DNA of 64,000 nucleotides from Croceibacterium_B sp963783195. Its GTDB lineage: Bacteria; Pseudomonadota; Alphaproteobacteria; Sphingomonadales; Sphingomonadaceae. A program made the position numbers and the translations under genes. The stretch is taken from contig CAWAMV010000003.1 in the NCBI GenBank assembly GCA_963783195.1, forward strand, positions 212,036 to 276,035, read 5' to 3'. Below the pieces are notes generated by a model. That model made no database searches. It worked only from the letters and a program-made list of their open reading frames with translations, and was not told where the DNA came from. Below, piece by piece: positions 42,876 to 51,886 of the stretch (its first letter is position 1; each line of letters starts with the position of its first letter).

Positions 42876-44228
42876 ATGTACGCAACCAGCCGCACCACCC
42901 GCACGCTGGGCTTTGCCCTGACGAGCGCCATGGCGGGGGCTCTCCTCGCCGGATGCGCCACTCAGGCCGCCCCGCGCGCCGATCTCGCCGCCGCCAAGGC
43001 GGAGGCAGCGCTGGCCAAGGGCAAGACCGGAACCGCGATCGCGATGGCAGAGGAAGCGGTTCAGGCCGAACCGCGCAATTCCGCCTATCGGGCAATGATG
43101 GGGTCCGCCTATCTCGAGGCTGGCCGCTTCGCCTCGGCGGCGACGAGCTTCGACGACGCTATGGCGCTGGGCGACAACTCCACCCGCACGGCGCTGAGCC
43201 TCGCCCTCTCACTGACCGGTCAGGGCAAGTATTCCGAGGCCGTCGCAGTGCTGAATGACTGGAACGACGCCATTGCCCCGGCCGACCTCGGCCTGGCCTA
43301 TGCCCTCGCCGGCCAGCCGCAGCAGGGCGTCAAGGTGATGAGCGATGCGATCCGCGGGGGCGAGAACACCCCCAAGATGCGGCAGAACCTGGCCTATGCC
43401 TACGCGCTCGCCGGCCAGTGGCGCGAAGCGCGCCTGATGGCCGCGCAGGACGTGCCGGCCGACAAGCTCGGCGACCGGATCCAGGAATGGGCCCTGATAA
43501 CTCAGCCGGAAGCCTGGCAGCAACAAGTCGCTGCCCTGATCGGTGCGCCGGCCGGCGTGGTCGACAGCGGCCAGCCGACGGCGCTGGCGCTCTCCAATAC
43601 GCCCGGTATCGAACAGCTCGCCACCGAGGCGAGCGCCCTTGCGGCGCCGACGGTCGCCGGGAACGAGCCCGCAGCGACCCCGCAGCCGATCGCGCGCGAA
43701 CTTCCCGCGCTGGGCGGCGCTCCTGCCGTGGCGGTGCAGACCTACGAACCCCCGCGGACCCAGCGGCCGGACGACTTCCAGACCGCCTTCGCCACGATTG
43801 CCCCCACCGGGGGTTCGATGGCCCAGGTCGCGCAGGATGCCATGCGCTTCGTGCAGGAACCGGTCGTGCAGACCGCCGCAGTCCGCCAGGGCGTTGCTCC
43901 GCGTGCCGAACGCGCGGTCGTGGCCAAGCGCTCGGAGGGCACGCACCTCGTCCAGCTTGGCAGCTTCGCCAGCGAGCAGGGCGCCCGCCGGGCATGGGGA
44001 ATCTACGCGAAGAAGTATGCCGAGCTGGCCAACCACGAGATGGTGATTACCGAGGCCGTGGTGCGCGGCAAACGCTACTGGCGCGTCTCGGCCGCCGGTT
44101 ACGACCGGGCGAGCTCGAACGCGATGTGCGGCCGCGTGAAGAGCGGCGGCCAGGGCTGCTTCGCCTATGCCGAAAGCCGCCCGCTGCCGGGCGCCGTCGA
44201 CACGGGCGTGCGGATGGCCTTGCGCTGA
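42876..44228 (+). CDS. TPR / SPOR domain-containing lipoprotein
   Basis: A 450-residue exported lipoprotein. The lipobox is LLAGC at about residue 26. TPR-like helical repeats follow (AIAMAEEAVQAEPRNSAYRAMMGSAYLEAGRF, ARTALSLALSLTG, QNLAYAYALAGQW), then a disordered Ala/Pro/Gln-rich middle part. A C-terminal SPOR domain runs from HLVQLGSFASEQGARRAWGIY to the Cys-containing RVKSGGQGCFAYA. Start at the ATG 42876 with GGGGGA upstream, because it gives a proper lipoprotein signal. Same architecture as the divergent SPOR protein at 40048. Third gene of the parA operon, ended by the terminator at 44256. Confidence 0.88.
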   Translation: MYATSRTTRTLGFALTSAMAGALLAGCATQAAPRADLAAAKAEAALAKGKTGTAIAMAEEAVQAEPRNSAYRAMMGSAYLEAGRFASAATSFDDAMALGDNSTRTALSLALSLTGQGKYSEAVAVLNDWNDAIAPADLGLAYALAGQPQQGVKVMSDAIRGGENTPKMRQNLAYAYALAGQWREARLMAAQDVPADKLGDRIQEWALITQPEAWQQQVAALIGAPAGVVDSGQPTALALSNTPGIEQLATEASALAAPTVAGNEPAATPQPIARELPALGGAPAVAVQTYEPPRTQRPDDFQTAFATIAPTGGSMAQVAQDAMRFVQEPVVQTAAVRQGVAPRAERAVVAKRSEGTHLVQLGSFASEQGARRAWGIYAKKYAELANHEMVITEAVVRGKRYWRVSAAGYDRASSNAMCGRVKSGGQGCFAYAESRPLPGAVDTGVRMALR

Positions 44229-44255
44229 GCACCGCAACTGCCGGATGACAGCGAG

Positions 44256-44286
44256 AGCCCCGCCCCTCACCGGGCGGGGCTTTTTC
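44256..44286 (+). terminator. Rho-independent terminator of parA-RHH-SPOR operon
   Basis: A perfect 10-bp GC stem (44256-44265 with 44272-44281), a 6-base loop and a TTTTT tail, 27 bases after the SPOR gene stop. Confidence 0.93.
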
Positions 44287-44290
44287 GTTG

Positions 44291-45046
44291 CTAGAGCAGG
44301 TAGCCGCCGTCGCTGACGAGCGTTGCGCCGGTAATCGTCACTGCCGCATCTGACAGCAGGAACAGCGCCTGTGCGGCGATTTCCTCGGCGCTGGCGAAGC
44401 GGCCGAGCGGGCTCGCCACCCGGCCCATTGCCGCAATGGCCGCAGCACGATCCCCACCGTTCTGCGCCACCAGGTCGTCGAAAAACGACATCCCGTCCCA
44501 GATCGCGGTGTCCACCCCGCCCGGCGCGATGGCGTTGACGCGGATCCCGCGCGCAGCCAATTCCTTGGCAGCGGCTCGGGCAAGTTGCAGGACGCCAGCC
44601 TTGGATACGGCATAGGCCGCAGCCCCGGGTTCCGCCTTGAGGCCGGCGACCGAAGCCGTCAGCACAATCGCGGCGCCGTCGTTCGCCATTCGCAAGGCGC
44701 TGCGCAGGGACAGGAATGCGCCATCCAGGTTGACGCTCATCTGTCGGCGCCATTCGTCGAACGGCAGGTCCGCGATGAGCCCGCCAGTCGCGATCCCGGC
44801 ATTGAGCAGCGCTGCGTCCAGCCGGTGTTCGGCCTGTTCGATGGCCCGATGAAGCGCTTCATCCGCAACGCTTCCGACGTGCCGGCTCACCTCGCAGGGC
44901 AGGTCGAGCGCATCCAGCCCGGCGGCATCGACGTCCACCAGTATCAATCGGGCAACCCCGTTTTCGGCCAGCGCCCGCGCCGTCGCAGCGCCAATGCCCG
45001 AGGCGGCCCCGGTGACGAGCGCAGTCTTTCCCGCGAAGTCAGACAT
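44291..45046 (-). CDS. SDR family oxidoreductase
   Basis: A 251-residue classical short-chain dehydrogenase. The nucleotide-binding motif is TGAASGIG at residues 12-19, an Asp follows at the second strand (LILVDVD), which favours NAD over NADP, LLNAGIA is the NNAG region, and the catalytic Ser...Tyr...Lys is ASVAG...YAVSKAG. The substrate is unknown. Its start overlaps the 3' end of the dihydroorotase-like gene by 8 bases, so it is part of the pyrB operon. Confidence 0.88.
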   Translation of the reverse strand: MSDFAGKTALVTGAASGIGAATARALAENGVARLILVDVDAAGLDALDLPCEVSRHVGSVADEALHRAIEQAEHRLDAALLNAGIATGGLIADLPFDEWRRQMSVNLDGAFLSLRSALRMANDGAAIVLTASVAGLKAEPGAAAYAVSKAGVLQLARAAAKELAARGIRVNAIAPGGVDTAIWDGMSFFDDLVAQNGGDRAAAIAAMGRVASPLGRFASAEEIAAQALFLLSDAAVTITGATLVSDGGYLL

Positions 45047-46271
45047 CCAGCGGCGCCCCGCCCTTCCACAGCGCGGTCACCCGCCCCTGGACCGGCTGGC
45101 CGTCGAACGGCGTATTGCCGGCGGTCGCGGCCATCATGGTGGAATCGACGATCCACGGCTTCTCGGGATCGACCAGCGCAATGTCCGCTTCCGCCCCGAC
45201 CCTCAGTTCGCCTGCCTCGACCCCCAGCAATCGCGCCGGGTTGCGCGCAAGGAGATCGAACGCGCGCTCCATCGCAATCACCCCGTCGCGCACGAGCGAC
45301 AGGGTGAGCGGCAGGAGGCTTTCGGCCCCCGCCATGCCGGCCGCGGCGTCGGCGAAAGGCAGGCGCTTGTCCTCCGGGCCGCGCGGGTCGTGCCCGCTGG
45401 CGATCACGTCGATCGTTCCGTCGCCGATCGCCGCGGCCACGGCTTTGCGGTCGCCCTCGCCGCGCAGTGGCGGCGAGAGGCGGGCGAACGTGCGGAAGTC
45501 CTTGAGCGCAAGGTCCGACAGCATGAAATGCGCCGGCGTCACCCCGGCGGTCACCGCCACGCCTCGCGCCTTTGCCGAGCGCACGAGATCGAGCGAGGTG
45601 CCCGTCGTCACCTGGCGCAGGTGGAGCCGCGCTCCACTAATCTCGGCAAGAGCGATGTCGCGGGCAACCGCAAGCGCCTCGGCTTCGGCCGGCGCGCTCG
45701 GCAGGCCCAGGCGGCTGGCCATCTCGCCCGCGGTTGCGACCGCGCTCCCCGTGAGCCCGCCGTCCTCCGCGTGACTTACCACGACGAGGTCGAGCATTGC
45801 CGCATATTGCATCAGCCGCAGCATCGTGCCGCTATCGGCGATCCATTGCCGACCAGTGGCGACCGCCTTCGCGCCTGCGTCTTTCATCAGGGCCAGTTCG
45901 GCGAGATGGGTTCCTTCAAGCCCGACGGTTGCCGCGGCCAAAGGGTGGACCCACAAGTCGGGCTTTCCACTCTGCGCGAGGAAGCGGACGGACGACGGGC
46001 GATCGAGCACCGGCGACTGGTCCGGCATCAGGGCCGCCCGCGTGATTCCGCCAAAATGGAACGCCGGCTTGTCGATTGCGAAGACGCCGAAGTCGACCAG
46101 CCCGGCGGCCACGAGCGCTCCGCGAGCGTCGACGATTTCATCGCCTTCTTGGGGGCTTACCGCGCCCACGGCCGCAATGCGCCCGTCCGCGCACCGAAGC
46201 GACCCGGGGGCAATTCCGTCAGGAGTGACAAGCCTTCCGCCGGTGATGGTCACGGGTCGCCGCTGTTTCAT
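45039..46271 (-). CDS. Dihydroorotase-like protein, catalytic residues lost (PyrX/PyrC' type)
   Basis: A 410-residue amidohydrolase-fold protein. The metal-binding D-x-H-x-H of active dihydroorotases is D60-F-G62-V-F64 here, so both histidines are missing. The conserved catalytic Asp of the T-D-H-A-P-H motif is replaced by Gly near residue 293 (SGHDP). Remaining features (VSHAEDGG, HLRQVTT, LSPPLRG, NPARLLG) keep the fold recognisable. In Pseudomonas an inactive dihydroorotase, PyrC', is needed to assemble the PyrB holoenzyme, and this gene directly follows pyrB (ATGA overlap), so the same role is likely. The ATG at 46271 was chosen; 46277 is also possible. An active dihydroorotase must be encoded elsewhere. 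Confidence 0.82.
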   Translation of the reverse strand: MKQRRPVTITGGRLVTPDGIAPGSLRCADGRIAAVGAVSPQEGDEIVDARGALVAAGLVDFGVFAIDKPAFHFGGITRAALMPDQSPVLDRPSSVRFLAQSGKPDLWVHPLAAATVGLEGTHLAELALMKDAGAKAVATGRQWIADSGTMLRLMQYAAMLDLVVVSHAEDGGLTGSAVATAGEMASRLGLPSAPAEAEALAVARDIALAEISGARLHLRQVTTGTSLDLVRSAKARGVAVTAGVTPAHFMLSDLALKDFRTFARLSPPLRGEGDRKAVAAAIGDGTIDVIASGHDPRGPEDKRLPFADAAAGMAGAESLLPLTLSLVRDGVIAMERAFDLLARNPARLLGVEAGELRVGAEADIALVDPEKPWIVDSTMMAATAGNTPFDGQPVQGRVTALWKGGAPLDV

Positions 46272-47311
46272 ACCCATGCCCCGCCGCTGGCGCCCCACCC
46301 CGGAACACCGCGGTCGCGCCGGGTCAGGACGTCGAGGCAGGCCATGCGGATCGCCACGCCCATCTCGACCTGGTCGGTAATGATCGACTGCTCGGCCAGT
46401 TCGGCCACGTTGCTGTCGATCTCCACTCCGCGGTTCATCGGGCCGGGATGCATGATGATCGCCTCAGGCGCGCAGCGCTTCAGCCGCTCGAGCGTGAGGC
46501 CGTAGAGGTGACGGTACTCGCGCGGGCTGGGGATGAATTGCCCGCTCATCCGCTCGTTCTGCAATCGCAGCATCATGACCACGTCGGTCCCGTCCAGCGC
46601 GGCTTCGAAATCGTGGTAACGTTCCGCCCCGATCGCCTCGATCCCGGCGGGCATCAGCGCCGGGGGGGCGCAGGCGCGGACCTTGGCCCCGAGCGCCTGC
46701 AGGCACAGGATGTTCGAGCGGGCGACGCGGCTGTGCAGCACGTCGCCGCAGATCGTGACCACCAGACCATTGAACATGCCGTCCGGGCTCGGCCGCCCCT
46801 GCTCCGCCAGCTTGTGGCGCAGGGCAAGTGCATCGAGCAGCGCCTGGGTCGGATGTTCGTGCTGCCCGTCACCTGCATTGAGGACCGGGCATCCGACGCG
46901 CTCGGCGATCAGGGCGACGGCCCCGCTCGACTGGTGGCGTATAACGATGGCGTCGGCGCGCATGGCGTTGAGCGTCACGGCGGTGTCGATCAGCGTCTCG
47001 CCCTTTTTCACGCTCGACTGCGCGGCGTGCATGTTGACGACGTCGGCCCCCAGGCGCTTGCCGGCGATCTCGAAGCTCAGCAGCGTACGGGTCGAGTTCT
47101 CGAAGAAGGCGTTGATGATCGTCAGGCCGGCGAGCCGGTCGGAATGCTTCTGCGGCTGACGGTTGAGTCGCACCCACTGTTCGGCCTCGTCCAGCAGGTA
47201 GAGAATCTCGTGCGTTTGCAGATGCCCGATGCCCAGCAGGTGGCGATGCGGGAATGCCTGTCCGCCCGCCGGATAGCGGCCTGCGTGGGAAGTGTCGGCT
47301 GGCGATGTCAT
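46268..47311 (-). CDS. pyrB: Aspartate carbamoyltransferase catalytic subunit
   Basis: A 347-residue cytosolic enzyme condensing carbamoyl phosphate with aspartate in pyrimidine synthesis. The carbamoyl-phosphate site is FFENSTRTLLSFE, with HQSSG and HPTQALLDALAL and the aspartate-domain MMLRLQNERM and HPGPMNRGVEI motifs. The N-terminus carries about 30 extra residues before HRHLLGIGHL, as in the longer PyrB that work with a PyrC'-type partner. The ATG at 47311 was preferred to an upstream frame extension. The downstream gene is the pseudo-dihydroorotase. Confidence 0.95.
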   Translation of the reverse strand: MTSPADTSHAGRYPAGGQAFPHRHLLGIGHLQTHEILYLLDEAEQWVRLNRQPQKHSDRLAGLTIINAFFENSTRTLLSFEIAGKRLGADVVNMHAAQSSVKKGETLIDTAVTLNAMRADAIVIRHQSSGAVALIAERVGCPVLNAGDGQHEHPTQALLDALALRHKLAEQGRPSPDGMFNGLVVTICGDVLHSRVARSNILCLQALGAKVRACAPPALMPAGIEAIGAERYHDFEAALDGTDVVMMLRLQNERMSGQFIPSPREYRHLYGLTLERLKRCAPEAIIMHPGPMNRGVEIDSNVAELAEQSIITDQVEMGVAIRMACLDVLTRRDRGVPGWGASGGAWV

Positions 47312-47422
47312 TAAAGCCGAGCCCTTAGTCGAGACGGGTAGGCGGCTCAAGCCGTTTAAGGTGGCGGTCCACCGGCGCGAGCCCTAGATACGATCGGCAA
47401 CCATCGCATTCGAAGGACAACC

Positions 47423-49336
47423 ATGAGTTTCGCGCGCAAGGTCTGGCACCTGCTGGTCGCCATCAAGGACGGCCTCAGCCTCGCCTTCCTGCTGCTCTTC
47501 TTCTGGGCGCTCTTCGCGGTGCTGAACGCACGCCCGAGCCCCGCCGCGGTGCGCGACGGCGCATTGCTGCTCGACCTGTCCGGCTCGGTGGTCGAGGAGC
47601 CGCAGAACGTCGCTCCGCTCGAGCGCCTTATCTCCGCCGCCGTACCCACCCGCGAAATTGCCGCGCGCGACGTCATCCATGCGATCGACGCGGCGGCCGG
47701 TGACGGGCGAATCAAGGCCATTGCGCTCGACATGAGCACTTTCCTTGGCGGCGGTCAGGTGCACATGATGGAAATCGGCGAGGCTCTCGACCGCTTCCGC
47801 CGCTCGGGCAAGCCGGTCCTCGCCTATGCGATCGCCTACACCGACGATTCCATGCTCCTCGCCGCCCACGCGAGCGAAGTCTGGGTCGATCCGATGGGCG
47901 GGGTCGCCTTGCGCGGACCGGGGGGCGAGAACCTCTACTATTCGGGCCTCCTCGACCGCTTCAAGGTCAAGGCGCACGTCTTCCGCGTCGGCACCTACAA
48001 GAGCGCGGTGGAACCCTACATCCTGCCCGGCATGTCCGAACCCGCGCGCGAAAACGCAGAGGATCTCTACGGATCGCTCTGGACCGAGTGGAAGGCCGAC
48101 GTGAAGCAGGCGCGTCCGAAGGCCAACATAGACGCCGCGACGGGCGACGTCGCCGCCTGGATCGAGAACAGCGGCGGCGATCTCGCCAAAGCCGCGCTCG
48201 ACGCAGGGCTGGTCGACAAGGCCGGGACGCGGATCGAATGGGGCGAACGCGTGGCGAAGGTTTCCGGCGGGGATGACTGGGATGACAGCCCGGGCGCCTT
48301 CGCCTCGACGGATCTGCAGACCTGGCTGGCCGACGTGGGCCCGGGACAAAGCGGCATGCGAGCGCTGACCGGCGGCGGCAAGCCGATCGGGGTCGTGACG
48401 ATCGCGGGCGAGATCAGCGACGGCAGAGCCGGCCCCGGCGAGGCCGGAGCCGAGCGCATCGTGCAGTTGCTCGACGACGCGCTCGGCGACGATCTCGCAG
48501 CGCTCGTCGTGCGAGTCGATTCGCCGGGCGGCACGGTCACCGGTTCCGAGGCGATCCGCCGCGCGATCCTGCGGCACAAGGCGAAGGGTATTCCCGTGGC
48601 CGTCTCGATGGCCAACGTCGCGGCAAGCGGCGGCTTCTGGGTCTCGACCCCCGCCGACCGCATCTTCGCCGAGCCGGAGACGATAACCGGTTCGATCGGC
48701 ATCTTCGGAGTGGTACCGACGTTCGAGGACACACTTGCGCAGTACGGTGTGACCAGCGACGGGGTGCGCACCACACCCCTTTCCGGACAGCCCGATATAC
48801 TCGGCGGCTTCACGCCCGAGACGGAGGCGCTGCTGCAATCGACCGTCGACTTCGGCTACCGCCGATTTCTCGGCCTGGTCGCGCAGTCGCGCAAGATGCC
48901 CGTGGCACGGGTCGACGAGCTTGCGCAGGGCCGCGTGTGGGACGGTGGAAGCGCGCGGCAGCTCGGCCTTGTCGACCAGTTCGGCGATCTCGACACGGCG
49001 CTCGAATGGGCAGCCGGGCAGGCCAGGCTCGAGAAGGGAGACTGGCACGCGAAGTATCTCGGCAACGGCCCGTCTCCTTATCAGGCCATGATTGCCGGCC
49101 TGCTGGGCGCGGAGGATGGCGAGGTCCCCGCGGCGCGCGACATGATGGGCTGGTTTTCGATGCGCCAGGGAGAGCTGGGACAGCGGTTGCTGACCGATCT
49201 TTCCAACCTGATGAGCGCCAAGGGCCTGCAAGCACGCTGCCTGGAATGCCCCGGCTCGCAGCCGCCGGCCCATCGTGCCAGGCCGGCCGACGGTCCAGCT
49301 GCCTTCCTGGCGAAGCTGCTGTTCGATCCGGGCTGA
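47423..49336 (+). CDS. sppA: Signal peptide peptidase SppA (67K type)
   Basis: A 637-residue inner-membrane serine protease that degrades cleaved signal peptides. One N-terminal anchor helix (LSLAFLLLFFWALFAVL). Tandem S49 domains follow; the catalytic Lys is in the N-terminal domain (GTYKSAVEPY) and the Ser in the C-terminal domain (ANVAASGGFW, after VVRVDSPGGTVTGSE), giving the Ser-Lys dyad shared across domains as in E. coli SppA. The final 35 residues are Cys/Pro-containing and lack similarity to the E. coli protein. It is divergent from pyrB and upstream of tRNA-Val. Confidence 0.93.
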   Translation: MSFARKVWHLLVAIKDGLSLAFLLLFFWALFAVLNARPSPAAVRDGALLLDLSGSVVEEPQNVAPLERLISAAVPTREIAARDVIHAIDAAAGDGRIKAIALDMSTFLGGGQVHMMEIGEALDRFRRSGKPVLAYAIAYTDDSMLLAAHASEVWVDPMGGVALRGPGGENLYYSGLLDRFKVKAHVFRVGTYKSAVEPYILPGMSEPARENAEDLYGSLWTEWKADVKQARPKANIDAATGDVAAWIENSGGDLAKAALDAGLVDKAGTRIEWGERVAKVSGGDDWDDSPGAFASTDLQTWLADVGPGQSGMRALTGGGKPIGVVTIAGEISDGRAGPGEAGAERIVQLLDDALGDDLAALVVRVDSPGGTVTGSEAIRRAILRHKAKGIPVAVSMANVAASGGFWVSTPADRIFAEPETITGSIGIFGVVPTFEDTLAQYGVTSDGVRTTPLSGQPDILGGFTPETEALLQSTVDFGYRRFLGLVAQSRKMPVARVDELAQGRVWDGGSARQLGLVDQFGDLDTALEWAAGQARLEKGDWHAKYLGNGPSPYQAMIAGLLGAEDGEVPAARDMMGWFSMRQGELGQRLLTDLSNLMSAKGLQARCLECPGSQPPAHRARPADGPAAFLAKLLFDPG

Positions 49337-49419
49337 AAACCAACCCTTGTCATAGCTCCCGCCCCATGGCAAAGGCGCGCCCCTGTCCGGGGCCGCCGCT
49401 GCTAGGCGCCTTCCGCGAC

Positions 49420-49494
49420 GGGCGCGTAGCTCAGCGGTAGAGCACACCCTTCACACGGGTGGGGTCACAGGTTCAATCCCTGTCGCGCCCACCA
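49420..49494 (+). tRNA. tRNA-Val (anticodon CAC)
   Basis: A 75-base class I cloverleaf: acceptor GGGCGCG pairs with CGCGCCC, the D arm is GCTC...GAGC, the anticodon stem CACCC/GGGTG surrounds loop TTCACAC (anticodon CAC), the T loop is TTCAATC, and the 3' ACCA is encoded. It follows sppA by 83 bp. Confidence 0.96.
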
Positions 49495-49581
49495 TCTTTG
49501 CGCTGGCAGCGGCCGGGCGCACCGGGCTATCACGGCTGGATGGGCCGCCGTACCGGCGGGCACCGAAGGGGACGAGAGACC

Positions 49582-50622
49582 TTGCCTGACATTGACGATC
49601 CAACGCACTCCCGTCGCGTTTTCGTAACCGGATCCGCCGGTTTCATCGGTTTCCACCTGTGCCGCCTGCTGCTCGACGAAGGTTTCGTCGTGCATGGCTA
49701 CGATGGCATGACCGACTACTACGACGTCGCGCTCAAGCACGGCCGTCACGAGATGTTGCGGCAGTCGAACCGCTTCACTTGTACCGAAGCGATGCTGGAG
49801 GATTATCCTTCTCTCACCGAGGCGATGGGCGGCTTCCGGCCCGACGTGGTCGTGCACCTCGCTGCGCAGGCCGGGGTCCGCTACAGTCTCGAAAACCCGC
49901 GCGCGTACATCGAAAGCAACGTCATCGGCACCTTCAACGTGCTCGAGCAGGCGCGCGAGCTGGCCGTGGACCACCTGCTGCTCGCCTCGACCTCGTCCGT
50001 CTACGGGGCGAACGAGGAGATGCCGTTTCGCGAGACGGACAAGGCGGATACGCAGATGACCGTTTACGCCGCAACGAAGAAAGCGACTGAAAGCCTGGCC
50101 CACAGCTATGCCCACTTGTGGGACCTGCCCGTCACCGCATTCCGCTTCTTCACCGTTTACGGACCCTGGGGCCGGCCGGACATGGCGCTGTTCAAGTTCG
50201 TCGCCGCGACGATCGAGGGCCGCCCGATCGACGTCTACAATCACGGCGAGATGTACCGCGATTTCACTTACGTCACCGACCTCGTGCGGGCGATCAGGCT
50301 CCTGATCGACGCTGTACCGGGGCGGCCCGCCAGCGCCGCCGGCATCGCATCGGGCGACAGCCTCTCGGTCGCCGCGCCGTTTCGGGTGGTGAACATCGGA
50401 AATGGTGAGAAAGTCCGCCTGCTCGATTTCATCGACGCCATCGAGGACGAGCTCGGCATCCCGGTGGAGCGCAACTTCATGGACATGCAGCCCGGCGACG
50501 TCCCGGCCACATGGGCGGACAATGCCTTGCTGGAGCAGCTCACGGGGTACACGCCGGAGACCTCGTTCCGTGAAGGCGTGGCGAAGTTCGTCGCATGGTA
50601 CCGGGATTACTACGGCAAATAG
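49582..50622 (+). CDS. NAD-dependent sugar-nucleotide epimerase/dehydratase (UDP-glucuronate 4-epimerase-like)
   Basis: A 346-residue extended-SDR enzyme. The Rossmann motif is VTGSAGFIGFHL near the N-terminus. HLAAQAGVRYSLENPRAYIESN and STSSVYGANEEMPFRE, with YAATKKA as the Tyr-x3-Lys, are typical of UDP-glucuronate 4-epimerases supplying UDP-galacturonate for surface polysaccharide. The substrate is inferred only from similarity. The start is set at a TTG at 49582, behind AAGGGGA; the upstream ATG at 49540 has no ribosome binding site and the open frame continues into tRNA-Val. Converges on the sulfotransferase gene (stops 1 base apart). Confidence 0.85.
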   Translation: MPDIDDPTHSRRVFVTGSAGFIGFHLCRLLLDEGFVVHGYDGMTDYYDVALKHGRHEMLRQSNRFTCTEAMLEDYPSLTEAMGGFRPDVVVHLAAQAGVRYSLENPRAYIESNVIGTFNVLEQARELAVDHLLLASTSSVYGANEEMPFRETDKADTQMTVYAATKKATESLAHSYAHLWDLPVTAFRFFTVYGPWGRPDMALFKFVAATIEGRPIDVYNHGEMYRDFTYVTDLVRAIRLLIDAVPGRPASAAGIASGDSLSVAAPFRVVNIGNGEKVRLLDFIDAIEDELGIPVERNFMDMQPGDVPATWADNALLEQLTGYTPETSFREGVAKFVAWYRDYYGK

Positions 50623-50623
50623 G

Positions 50624-51886
50624 TCATTGCCCGGTGGAGCGGCGGACATCAGAGGCCACTCCGTACGTCTTCACGTAGTCGTCGAGTTCCTCCAGCACGC
50701 GGCCGGGCGTGAGGCCCCACTCGTCGAGGCTGTAGCGGTGGAGTCGGCGCTTCCCGCTGCGGGTCCGGCGCTGATAGCGCCGCATCTTCGCCAGAGCAGG
50801 CTCGATATCGAGATCGAGGAAGCGATAAACGCGCGCCATCGTGGCATGCCAGTCGCTCTCCATCTCGTCGTAGTGCACGTCTATCATGCGTCCAGCCGGC
50901 ACCATTCGCCGCGCGGCGCGCATGCTTTCGATCTGAACGCGCGTCTTGCGCAACCACTCCTCACCAATCGCGCGAGGGTCGGCATGATCGGAATAGATGC
51001 AGGTCTGGTTCCAGGCGAGCGAGGCCGAGCTTCCGACGACCGAGACCGGATCGCGATGGGTCACGACGATCCTCGCGTCGGGGAAGACCTTAAGCAGTGC
51101 GGGAAGATCGATCATGTGCTGCGGGGTCTTGAGGATCCACGGCTTGAGGGTCGAGGTTTGCTGCGACCAGCCCACGAGTTGCAGCAACCGTGCGAGCTGG
51201 CGATAGGCGCCGGTCGCATCGCGCTGTTCGCACCAGCGCCCGTAGCCCGGCACGTGCCATTGCGCCTCGTGCTTCATCCCCCAGAAGCTGGAGCACAAAA
51301 GGCCGAGTTCCTCTTCGGGCTGCATCGGGCCGGTCGGATGGATGTTCAGCGTTCGGGGATTGGCGAGCCGGGCAACGGCCATGATCCGGCGGGCGAGCGA
51401 GACGCGCGGATCGTGCATTCCCGGTTCGAAGTGGGGTGCCGGCACAGGGCTGATCGTTTCGAAGCTGCGCAGGAAATTGAATTTGTGGTCGCAGGCGAAA
51501 AGCCGCTGCATCCGCGTGGTGCCAGAGCGCATGGGGCCAACCACGACAACCGGGTGCGGCAGGGCGCGGCTGTCGATTTCCGGATGCCGGGCGCGCCATT
51601 GCTGTTGCCAGAGGCGGTCGCGCAACATCTTTTCGAATTGCTTCATCGCCGCCCATTGGCCGGCCGCATTGAGCTTCGCCTCGTCGTTCACTGCCTCGAC
51701 CAGCCGATCGTAGGGGGCGTGAAACCAGTCGTCGCCGAAATCTTCCAGGCCAGTCTCGGCACTGACGCGCTCCATCAGCGCTTCCCGTTCCATCACCGGC
51801 GCCTCTGCCAGACCTGCCTTGCGGGCCGCGTGCATCGCTTGCTGAAGGAGGCCAATGAAACGCGTCCGCCGCGGGGGATTGGTCAT
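50624..51886 (-). CDS. Sulfotransferase family protein
   Basis: A 420-residue P-loop sulfotransferase. The 5'-phosphosulfate-binding loop is VVVGPMRSGTTRMQRL and the 3'-phosphate site is VVTHRDPVSVVGSSASL, both matching PAPS-binding motifs. It would transfer sulfate from PAPS to a hydroxyl of a carbohydrate, lipid or other acceptor; the acceptor is not known. The ATG at 51886 (MTNPPRRTRF) has AAAGG upstream. With the neighbouring epimerase it may belong to surface glycan modification, but there is no complete polysaccharide cluster here. Confidence 0.82.
   Translation of the reverse strand: MTNPPRRTRFIGLLQQAMHAARKAGLAEAPVMEREALMERVSAETGLEDFGDDWFHAPYDRLVEAVNDEAKLNAAGQWAAMKQFEKMLRDRLWQQQWRARHPEIDSRALPHPVVVVGPMRSGTTRMQRLFACDHKFNFLRSFETISPVPAPHFEPGMHDPRVSLARRIMAVARLANPRTLNIHPTGPMQPEEELGLLCSSFWGMKHEAQWHVPGYGRWCEQRDATGAYRQLARLLQLVGWSQQTSTLKPWILKTPQHMIDLPALLKVFPDARIVVTHRDPVSVVGSSASLAWNQTCIYSDHADPRAIGEEWLRKTRVQIESMRAARRMVPAGRMIDVHYDEMESDWHATMARVYRFLDLDIEPALAKMRRYQRRTRSGKRRLHRYSLDEWGLTPGRVLEELDDYVKTYGVASDVRRSTGQ

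Noticed and set aside
47384..49447. A 687-codon minus-strand frame opposite sppA
   Set aside because: Shadow of sppA; it also runs through tRNA-Val.
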